Assembly: GCA_016931655.1 (NCBI GenBank)
Contig: JAFGEJ010000120.1
Location: forward strand, 1-32,723
DNA length: 32,723 nt
Direction of reading: 5' to 3'
Origin: Phycisphaerae bacterium
GTDB lineage: Bacteria > Planctomycetota > Phycisphaerae > SM23-33
Shown: positions 26,220 to 32,723 of the stretch, piece by piece
Position numbering within the stretch: position 1 is the stretch's first letter
Layout: each line of letters starts with the position of its first letter
The notes under the pieces: model-generated
Databases searched by the model: none
Seen by the model: the letters and a program-made list of their open reading frames with translations, nothing else
Told to the model about the DNA's origin: nothing
Made by a program: the position numbers and the translations under genes

Positions 26220-26291
26220 CAATCGTTCCCTTGCCTGTTGCTGGATTTTCAAAAAATCCGAAAAATGAAGGTGTTCCTTCAGGAGACGAAG

Positions 26292-28037
26292 ATGAGCAAG
26301 GTTCCCTCGGACATAGAGATTTCGCGCGCCGCGGCCCCCAAAAAAATCACGGACATCGCCGCCGCGGCGGGTATTTTACCCGAAGAGTTGGAACCCTACG
26401 GCGACGTGAAGGCCAAGGTGAAGCTGAGCATTCTCGACCGCCTGACGAAGCATTCCAACGGCAAGTATATCGACGTGACAGCCATCACTCCCACGCCCCT
26501 GGGCGAGGGCAAGACCACCACGAGCGTCGGCCTGACCCAGGCGCTGGGCAAAATCGGAAAGAACGTGATGCTCTGCATCCGCCAGCCGAGCATGGGGCCG
26601 ACGTTCGGCATCAAGGGCGGCGCCGCCGGCGGCGGATACTCCCAGGTCATCCCGATGGAGGAATTCAACCTGCACTTAACCGGCGACATTCACGCCGTGT
26701 CCATCGCGAACAATCTGCTCGCGGCTGCCATCGACGCCCACATGAAGCACGAGGCCCACACCGACGAGGCGGCCTGGGCGAAGACCGGCCTGCCGCGCCT
26801 GAACATCGACCCGGAAACCGTCACCTGGCGGCGCGTGGTGGACGTCAACGACGCGGCCTTGCGGTTCATCGAGACCGGCCAGAGCGATAACTGGATGGAT
26901 GGCCCGACCCGCAAGACCGGTTTTGACATCTCCGTCGCCAGTGAGATCATGGCCGTCCTGGCCCTGTCGAACGACGCGAAGGACATGCGAAAGCGGCTCG
27001 GGCGAATCATCATCGGCATGAACACAAGCGGCGATCCCGTGACGGCGGAGCAACTCGGCTGCGCCGGCGCGATGATGGTGCTGCTGAAGGATGCGATCAA
27101 GCCCAACCTGATGCAGACGCTGGAAGGCCAGCCGGCGTTCATTCACGCCGGGCCGTTCGCGAACATCGCCCAGGGCAACAGCTCGATTCTCGCCGACCGC
27201 ATTGCGCTGAAGCTGGCCGACTACGTGGTCACGGAGTCCGGCTTCGGGGCCGACATCGGCATGGAGAAATTCTTCGATATCAAGTGCCGCATCTCCGGCC
27301 TGAAGCCCGACTGCGTGGTGCTCGTCGCTACGATTCGCGCCTTAAAGATGCACGGCGGCGGCCCGAAGGTCACGCCCGGAAAACCCCTCGACGAGGCCTA
27401 CACGAAGGAAAACCTCCCGCTGCTGGAAAAGGGCGTGTGCAACCTCGTGCGGAACATCGAAATCGCCAGAATGTTCGGCGTGCACGTGGTGGTGGCCATC
27501 AACCGCTTCCCGACCGACACGGACGCGGAAATCGAACTGGCCCGCAAGGCCGCCGCCAAGGCCGGCGCGGAAGGCGCCGTCCTGGCAGAACATTGGGAGA
27601 AGGGCGGCGCGGGCGCGACGCAACTCGCCGAGGCCGTCGTAGCCGCCTGCGAAAAACCCGCCAGGTTTCATTTGCTTTACCCGGATGAGATGCCTATCAA
27701 GGAAAAGATCGAAACCATCTGCAAAAAGGTCTACCAGGCCAAGGACGTGACCTACACGGAAAAGGCAAACGCCCAGATCGCTTCCTACGAAAAGGCGGGC
27801 TTAAGCCACCTGCCCATGTGCATGGCCAAGACGCACCTGAGCCTCACCCACGATCCGACCCTCAAGGGCGTGCCGACGGGCTTTACCGTGCCGGTGCAGG
27901 AGGTTCGTTGCGCCGCCGGCGCGGGGTTCCTCTATCCGCTGCTGGGGGCCATGCGCACCATGCCCGGCCTGCCCAGCCGCCCGGCGTTCATGGACGTCGA
28001 CCTCGACGAAAGCGGCAACGTGGTTGGAATGTTTTAA
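26292..28037 (+). CDS. fhs: Formate--tetrahydrofolate ligase
   Basis: [58 protein letters not shown]; start MSKVPSD with an AGGAG upstream. Confidence 0.97.
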   Translation: MSKVPSDIEISRAAAPKKITDIAAAAGILPEELEPYGDVKAKVKLSILDRLTKHSNGKYIDVTAITPTPLGEGKTTTSVGLTQALGKIGKNVMLCIRQPSMGPTFGIKGGAAGGGYSQVIPMEEFNLHLTGDIHAVSIANNLLAAAIDAHMKHEAHTDEAAWAKTGLPRLNIDPETVTWRRVVDVNDAALRFIETGQSDNWMDGPTRKTGFDISVASEIMAVLALSNDAKDMRKRLGRIIIGMNTSGDPVTAEQLGCAGAMMVLLKDAIKPNLMQTLEGQPAFIHAGPFANIAQGNSSILADRIALKLADYVVTESGFGADIGMEKFFDIKCRISGLKPDCVVLVATIRALKMHGGGPKVTPGKPLDEAYTKENLPLLEKGVCNLVRNIEIARMFGVHVVVAINRFPTDTDAEIELARKAAAKAGAEGAVLAEHWEKGGAGATQLAEAVVAACEKPARFHLLYPDEMPIKEKIETICKKVYQAKDVTYTEKANAQIASYEKAGLSHLPMCMAKTHLSLTHDPTLKGVPTGFTVPVQEVRCAAGAGFLYPLLGAMRTMPGLPSRPAFMDVDLDESGNVVGMF

Positions 28038-28040
28038 AAA

Positions 28041-28117
28041 CAGCTTTCAGCGATCAGCACTCAGCGATCAGCATCTGTTTGCTGATTGCTGACAGCTGAT
28101 TGCTGATAGCTGATAGC
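28041..28117. repeat. Heptad-phased palindrome (11 x 7 nt)
   Basis: cagcttt|cagcgat|cagcact|cagcgat|cagcatc|tgtttgc|tgattgc|tgacagc|tgattgc|tgatagc|tgatagc. Confidence 0.95.
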
Positions 28118-28142
28118 TTACTACCATGAAAGGATCTGAATC

Positions 28143-29156
28143 ATGGATATCTCCAATTTCACCACGATCGCGGAAAACATTCACTGCACGCTGATCGTCA
28201 AGCTGGACGGCAAAAAAGTCGTCGACGCCGACGGCCAAAAGGCCGTGAAGTTTACACATGAAGGCAGGGACAGACTCCTGCCGATTTCGCCGGCCTGGAA
28301 GAGTCCCATGCTCGAGCAGGGCAAGGTGCAGCACGTTGCCCTGGCGCTGTGGCACGCGATGAATTCCAGCGGCGAGGACAAGCAGGCCGGCGAGGATTAT
28401 CTCGTCATGTCGGCCCGGAAGCAGATCGACGGCGGGGCGACGTTCCTCGACGTGAACGTGGATGAATACTCCAACGACAACGCCGTCCGCGTGGACGTGA
28501 TGAAATTCCTCGCCACGTTCCTCTCCGAGCGGTTCGATACGCCGCTGTCCATCGATTCGTCCAACAAGGCCGTGCTGCGGGCGGGCCTGGAATGCTGCCG
28601 GAAAGACCTCGGCGAGCCGATGCTCAACAGCGTTTCGCTGGAGCGCGAGGACTGCATCGAACTCGTGCCCGAATTCAACGCACACGTCGTCGTCAGCGCG
28701 GCTGGAAAGGAAGGTCTGCCCACCACGCTGGAGGGTCGCATGACGAACCTGCGCGAAATCATCGGCAGGCTCGACGCCCTGGGCGTTGATCGCAGCCGGA
28801 TGCACCTGGATCCGCTGGTGTTTCCGATCAGCACGGATCCGATGAACGGCAAGGGCTTCTTTGAGGTCACGACGGCCGCCAAGAAGGAATTCGGCGAGGT
28901 GAAAATTACAGGCGGATACAGCAACATCTCGTTCGGCATGCCGAATCGCAAGCTGCTCAACGAGGTGTTCATTTACCTGGTCGTCGAAGCCGGGGCCGAG
29001 AGCGGAATCATCAATCCCGTCGCAACGCCCATCAAGGCCGTCGCGGCGCTGGACGCCAATTCCGAGCCGTTCCAACTCGCCAAGGCGGTGCTCGAGGGCA
29101 CGGATATGTACGGTATGGAATACATCTCCGCCTTCCGCGAAGGCCGATTGGGATAA
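28143..29156 (+). CDS. Methyltetrahydrofolate:corrinoid methyltransferase, AcsE/MetH pterin-binding (DHPS-like) family
   Basis: QIDGGATFLDVNVDEYSNDNAVRVDVMKFLATFLSERFDTPLSIDSSNKAVLRAGLE; ITGGYSNISFGMPNRKLLNEVFIYLVVEAGAESGIINP; located in an fhs/metV/metF block. Confidence 0.85.
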   Translation: MDISNFTTIAENIHCTLIVKLDGKKVVDADGQKAVKFTHEGRDRLLPISPAWKSPMLEQGKVQHVALALWHAMNSSGEDKQAGEDYLVMSARKQIDGGATFLDVNVDEYSNDNAVRVDVMKFLATFLSERFDTPLSIDSSNKAVLRAGLECCRKDLGEPMLNSVSLEREDCIELVPEFNAHVVVSAAGKEGLPTTLEGRMTNLREIIGRLDALGVDRSRMHLDPLVFPISTDPMNGKGFFEVTTAAKKEFGEVKITGGYSNISFGMPNRKLLNEVFIYLVVEAGAESGIINPVATPIKAVAALDANSEPFQLAKAVLEGTDMYGMEYISAFREGRLG

Positions 29157-29163
29157 AAGAAGA

Positions 29164-29307
29164 TTGACCACAGAGACACAGAGATCACAGAGAAAAAGAT
29201 GGAAGATAGAAACTAGAAGATAGGAGCTAAATATTGAAAGGTTCCGGCTTCTTAGCTCCTAACTACTAACTCCTTTCTTCTCTGTGTCCTCTGAGTCTCT
29301 GTGGTCA
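29164..29307. repeat. Nested palindrome: outer 9-nt-phased arms (TTGACCACAGAG/CTCTGTGGTCAA) enclosing an inner 7-nt-phased palindrome (29201-29277)
   Basis: ccacagaga|cacagagat|cacagagaa ... ctctgtgtc ctctgagtc tctgtggtc; inner ggaagat|agaaact|agaagat|aggagct|...|tcttagc|tcctaac|tactaac|tcctttc. Confidence 0.9.
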
Positions 29308-29329
29308 AAAAAAGCAGGAGTTTTTGGGC

Positions 29330-31402
29330 ATGATCGACGGCGACTTGACCACGCGAGACCTGGCGCGGCTTAAGAGCACCGCGGAGCTGATGGCCCGCGA
29401 ATGGGCGCCGTGTCGAAACGGCTGTCCGGTGCACGCCGACGTCCGCGCGTATCTGCAGTGCATCGCCGAGGGCGACTGGCGGGCCGCCATCGACGTGATC
29501 CGCGAGCAGTTGCCCTTCGCCGCCGTCTGCGGGCGCGTGTGTCATCACCCCTGCGAAGACAACTGCCGCCGCCAGGACGTGGACGAGCGAGTCGCCATCC
29601 GCGAACTGAAACGCTTCGTCGCGGAGACGCAGGGCGCGACGGGTTGCACCGTCAACAAGCCGAAAAAGCAGGACAAGGCCCGCGTGGCCGTCATCGGCGC
29701 CGGCCCGGCGGGTTTGTCGGCGGCCCTGGAACTGGCGAAGCTCGGCTATCGCCCGACGGTGTTTGAGAAGGCCTCCGTCGCCGGCGGCATCCCCGCCACG
29801 ACCATTCCCCGCTACCGCCTGCCGCTGGAGGTTGTGCGGATCGACGTGGACTGGATCTGCGCCCACGGCGTGGAGATCGTCACGGGCGTTGAGATCGGCA
29901 AAGGCAAAACCATCGCCCGGCTTCGCGGGGACGGCTTCGAGGCCGTCGTTATTGCCACGGGTTTGGCGAGCAGCCGGAGTTTGCCGATTCCCAATGCCGA
30001 TCACAAGGACGTGCATCTCGTGCTCGATTTCCTCCAGGCCGTCAGCGCCGGGGAGGCCCCGAACGTCGGCCAGAATGTGCTGGTCATCGGCGGCGGAAAC
30101 GTTGCCATGGACGCCGCGCGGTCCGCGGTTCGCCTGGGCGCGAAAACCGTCCGCGCAATGTGCCTGGAAAACGAAGAGGAAATGCCCGCCTGGTCCTGGG
30201 AGCAGGAAGAAGCTCGAGACGAGGGCGTGGAGTTCATCCACCGGCGGGGGCCTGTCGAGATTATCGTGAAGGACGGAAAGATCGTCGGCATGAAGGCCCG
30301 GCGTGTCACGCGCGTTTTCAACGAGCAGAAAAAATTTGATCCGCAATACGACGATTCGGACGTGATCGACGTTGCCTGTGATACGGTCATTTTCGCCATC
30401 GGCCAGATGGCCGACCTGGGCTTTATTGAGGGCGGCGAGCTTGCCGCCGAGCGCGGCCGGCTGACGTATACCGCCGCCACGCACGAAACGTCCGTCGCGG
30501 GCGTGTTCGCCTGCGGCGAGATCGTCACGCCGCCCGGCTCGGTCGTGGAGGCCTGCGCGTCCGGCCGACGGTGCGCCAAGGCCGTCGATCAGTTCCTTTC
30601 CGGCAAGAGTATTCAGATCGACGATTCCACGCCGCCGGTGATCGACACGATTCCCGAAGCGACGGCGGAAAAAGTTTTGAAGGTCGATCGCGTGACGGTT
30701 CCCACCGACGCCGCGGAAAAACGCAAAACCAATTTCGAGCAATTTGAACACACACTTGATGAAGCGGCTGTGTTGCGTGAAGCGCGCCGCTGCATGGGTT
30801 GCGGTGGCGGGGCGGAAGTGATCGTCGATAAGTGCGCCGCGTGCCTGACGTGCCTTCGCGTCTGCCCGTTTGACATTCCCGTCGTCACGGACGTCGCGCG
30901 GATCGAATCGGACAAGTGCCAGGCCTGCGGCATCTGCATCGCGGAATGTCCCGCCAACGCCATCGTTCCCCGCAGCCGGGCTGTTGACGAACTCGTACGG
31001 CGGACGGCGGCTGCCTTGGCGAAGACGCCCAAAGGCAAAAAAATCATTGCGTATATCGGCGGATTCCGCTGCACCGCCGACGAATGGATGGGCCGATCCG
31101 AACCGATCCCCGGCGTGGCGGAGCTGTACCACGCCAGCACATCCCGGCTGGGCGTGCCCGAACTGCTCCACGCCCTGGAAGCCGGCGCCGACGGCGTGGT
31201 AGTCGTCAGTTGTCCGGACGGCACGGACCGCTATCCGACAACCGCGACCCGCACGAAGAAGCGCGTCGAGCAGGCCCGCGAACTGCTGGGCGAGATCGGC
31301 CTGTCGCCGGAGAAGGTGCAGTTGGCGGAGACGGCTGACAAGGGCCGGGACGCCGTCCGCGAAGCGATCCGCGAAGCGGTGGTGAAGATAACGGAAGAAT
31401 AA
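29330..31402 (+). CDS. GltD/NfnB-like FAD-dependent NAD(P) oxidoreductase with N-terminal Fe-S domain, 2[4Fe-4S] ferredoxin domain and C-terminal FlpD/MvhD-like domain
   Basis: CRNGCPVHADVRAYLQ, CGRVCHHPCEDNCRR; VAVIGAGPAGLSAALELA; VIGGGNVAMDAARSAVRLG; CAACLTCLRVCP and CQACGICIAECPANAI; C-terminal LEAGADGVVVVSCPDGTDRY. Confidence 0.9.
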   Translation: MIDGDLTTRDLARLKSTAELMAREWAPCRNGCPVHADVRAYLQCIAEGDWRAAIDVIREQLPFAAVCGRVCHHPCEDNCRRQDVDERVAIRELKRFVAETQGATGCTVNKPKKQDKARVAVIGAGPAGLSAALELAKLGYRPTVFEKASVAGGIPATTIPRYRLPLEVVRIDVDWICAHGVEIVTGVEIGKGKTIARLRGDGFEAVVIATGLASSRSLPIPNADHKDVHLVLDFLQAVSAGEAPNVGQNVLVIGGGNVAMDAARSAVRLGAKTVRAMCLENEEEMPAWSWEQEEARDEGVEFIHRRGPVEIIVKDGKIVGMKARRVTRVFNEQKKFDPQYDDSDVIDVACDTVIFAIGQMADLGFIEGGELAAERGRLTYTAATHETSVAGVFACGEIVTPPGSVVEACASGRRCAKAVDQFLSGKSIQIDDSTPPVIDTIPEATAEKVLKVDRVTVPTDAAEKRKTNFEQFEHTLDEAAVLREARRCMGCGGGAEVIVDKCAACLTCLRVCPFDIPVVTDVARIESDKCQACGICIAECPANAIVPRSRAVDELVRRTAAALAKTPKGKKIIAYIGGFRCTADEWMGRSEPIPGVAELYHASTSRLGVPELLHALEAGADGVVVVSCPDGTDRYPTTATRTKKRVEQARELLGEIGLSPEKVQLAETADKGRDAVREAIREAVVKITEE

Positions 31403-31405
31403 AAA

Positions 31406-31620
31406 CGTCCACGAATTTCACGAATTACTCGAATTGTTTTTAAGAAAAATATAACAAAAAGATTTTTTGCCACAGAGGGCACAAAGGACTCAAAGGAAAG
31501 AATTTTGAGACTTCCTTCTTTGTGACCTTTGTGCACTTTGTGGCTTCTACTCTTAGTTTGTTATTTTTTTAATTCGAGCAACCTGCCTACCGGCAGGCAG
31601 GTTCGTGTAATTCGTGGACG
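31406..31620. repeat. Nested palindrome: outer CCACGAATT nonamer arms enclosing an inner CCACAGAGG nonamer palindrome (31470-31544), with CCTGCC(T)..GGCAGG inserted in the right arm
   Basis: Outer ccacgaatt|tcacgaatt|actcgaatt ... aattcgag[caacctgcctaccggcaggcagg]ttcgtgtaattcgtgg; inner ccacagagg|gcacaaagg|actcaaagg ... ctttgtgac|ctttgtgca|ctttgtggc. Confidence 0.9.
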
Positions 31621-31636
31621 AACGAAGGAGTAAGCA

Positions 31637-32314
31637 ATGATAGTGGCTGAGCGAAAACCGATGGACGAGATCCTGGAGATGCTCGCACCATACAAAAAGG
31701 TGCTGGTATTGGCCTGCGGAAGCTGCGTGACGGTCTGTCTGACCGGCGGCGAGAAGCAGGCCGAGGAACTCGCTTCGATGCTGAACCTGGCTGCCAGGGC
31801 GAAGGGTCTGGACCTGCACGCCGACTTCGACTGCATCACCCGCCAGTGCGACCGCGAGTTTATCGAAAATCTCACGAAACAACCCGCCGACTACGACGCC
31901 GTGCTGAGTATCGCCTGCGGCGTGGGCGTGGGATTCATGTCCGAGCTGTTTCCCGACACGCCGTTTCTGCCCGGCCTGAACACGACGTTCTACGGCGCGA
32001 ACGTCGCCGACGGCGTGTGGGCGGAATACTGTCACGGCTGCGGCGACTGCGTGCTGGCCTGGACGGGCGGTATCTGCCCCATCGCGCGATGTTCCAAGAG
32101 CCTCCTCAACGGCTCCTGCGGCGGCACGAACCAGGGCAAATGCGAGGTCGATCCCGACATGGATTGCGCCTGGCTGAAAATTTACCAGCGGCTCGAATCG
32201 CTGGGCCAATTGGACAACCTGCGCAAGCTCCGCCCGCCGAAGGACTGGAGCAAAGACCGCGGAAAGGGCGTGCGGCGCCTGACGCATAAGGAATTGAGCG
32301 AATTGGAATCATAA
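31637..32314 (+). CDS. metV: Methylenetetrahydrofolate reductase C-terminal/zinc-binding type partner subunit (MetV-like)
   Basis: VLVLACGSCVTVCLTGGEKQAEELASML; DCITRQCDREF; LPGLNTTFYG; EYCHGCGDCVLAWTGGICPIARCSKSLLNGSCGGTNQGKCEVDPDMDCAWLKIYQRL. Confidence 0.88.
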   Translation: MIVAERKPMDEILEMLAPYKKVLVLACGSCVTVCLTGGEKQAEELASMLNLAARAKGLDLHADFDCITRQCDREFIENLTKQPADYDAVLSIACGVGVGFMSELFPDTPFLPGLNTTFYGANVADGVWAEYCHGCGDCVLAWTGGICPIARCSKSLLNGSCGGTNQGKCEVDPDMDCAWLKIYQRLESLGQLDNLRKLRPPKDWSKDRGKGVRRLTHKELSELES

Positions 32315-32352
32315 AGATGAGTTTCCTTTGTTGGCCGAAACCAGAAGGAAAT

Positions 32353-32472
32353 CGTCCACGGATTACACCGATTACAGAAGGATTTCACGGATTTTTTTAA
32401 ATGGAAAAAAAGAAATCCGTGTAATCTGGTTTTATCCGTGAAACCTGCCTGCCTGCCGGCAGGTCCGTGGAC
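32353..32472. repeat. CCACGGATT nonamer-type palindrome with a CCTGCC...GGCAGG insertion in the right arm
   Basis: gtccacggattacaccgatt...ttcacgg / atccgtgtaatc...atccgtgaaa[cctgcctgcctgccggcagg]tccgtggac. Confidence 0.85.
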
Positions 32473-32516
32473 TCTTTTGACGCGGCAAATACCGAGGAAC
32501 AGGAGAGTGATTCAAT

Positions 32517-32723
32517 ATGAGTGAATCCGTAAGTCGAATGCAGGCGGAACTGTCCGCCGGGAAGTTCGTCGTCACCGCCGAAATCGGCCCGCCCAAGGGC
32601 GTGAATCTCGATCCGGTGATTCACGAGGCCGAGCACAGCCTCAAGAGCGACAAGATCGCCGCCGTCAACGTTACGGACATCCAGACGGCTGTCATGCGCG
32701 CCAGCAGCATGATCGGCTGCAAG
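32517..32723 (+). CDS. metF: Methylenetetrahydrofolate reductase, MetF family, truncated by the window edge
   Basis: MSESVSRMQAELSAGKFVVTAEIGPPKGVNLDPVIHEAEHSLKSDKIAAVNVTDIQTAVMRASSMIGCK; ORF open to the window end. Confidence 0.8.
   Translation, partial: MSESVSRMQAELSAGKFVVTAEIGPPKGVNLDPVIHEAEHSLKSDKIAAVNVTDIQTAVMRASSMIGCK

Noticed and set aside
26154-26291. N-terminal extension of fhs in the ORF track ([10 protein letters not shown]...)
   Set aside because: Runs through the intergenic dyad; the internal ATG at 26292 has a good ribosome-binding site and matches the normal Fhs N-terminus. Same reasoning for the lepA (19315) and efp (21143) extensions.
28068-29171. 367-aa minus-strand ORF
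   Set aside because: Antisense to the AcsE-like gene; its C-terminus (YQLSAISCQQSANRC) is translation of the heptad palindrome.
29252-31171. 639-aa minus-strand ORF
   Set aside because: Antisense to the well-supported flavoprotein CDS; no domain signature.
26292-32723. Complete Wood-Ljungdahl pathway
   Set aside because: Only methyl-branch genes are visible; no CODH/ACS, corrinoid protein, folD or formate dehydrogenase in this window.

Overview
GC-rich bacterial chromosomal window. Planctomycetota/Phycisphaerae-like is my inference from gene content (ECF sigma factor with a LolA-like partner, a DUF4159 protein, duplicated groEL), not a search result. Coding content, left to right: (1) a 40-bp tandem repeat at the left edge; (2) a minus-strand groEL-groES-groEL block in which one groEL has a single in-frame TAA at codon 178; (3) an ECF sigma factor translationally coupled to a membrane partner; (4) DegT aminotransferase and CapD/PglF-like dehydratase; (5) TPR-like, AsmA-like, DUF547 and DUF4159-type envelope proteins; (6) an AT-rich orphan membrane protein; (7) purB, a DUF4870 protein, lepA and efp; (8) a glycan block of sugar transferase, two glycosyltransferases and a radical SAM/SPASM protein; (9) a plus-strand Wood-Ljungdahl methyl-branch block: fhs, an AcsE-like methyltransferase, a GltD-like flavoprotein with ferredoxin and cysteine-depleted FlpD/MvhD-like domains, metV and a truncated metF. 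The most unusual signal is intergenic. There is a superfamily of imperfect palindromes whose arms are built from strictly phased 7-nt or 9-nt micro-repeats. The micro-repeat sequence changes from element to element, but the phase is kept through most of each element. Elements are nested inside one another and several start within 0-8 bp of a stop codon. A second class consists of strings of short perfect hairpins, mostly with 3-nt loops and different stems, including seven in a row at 16042-16218.
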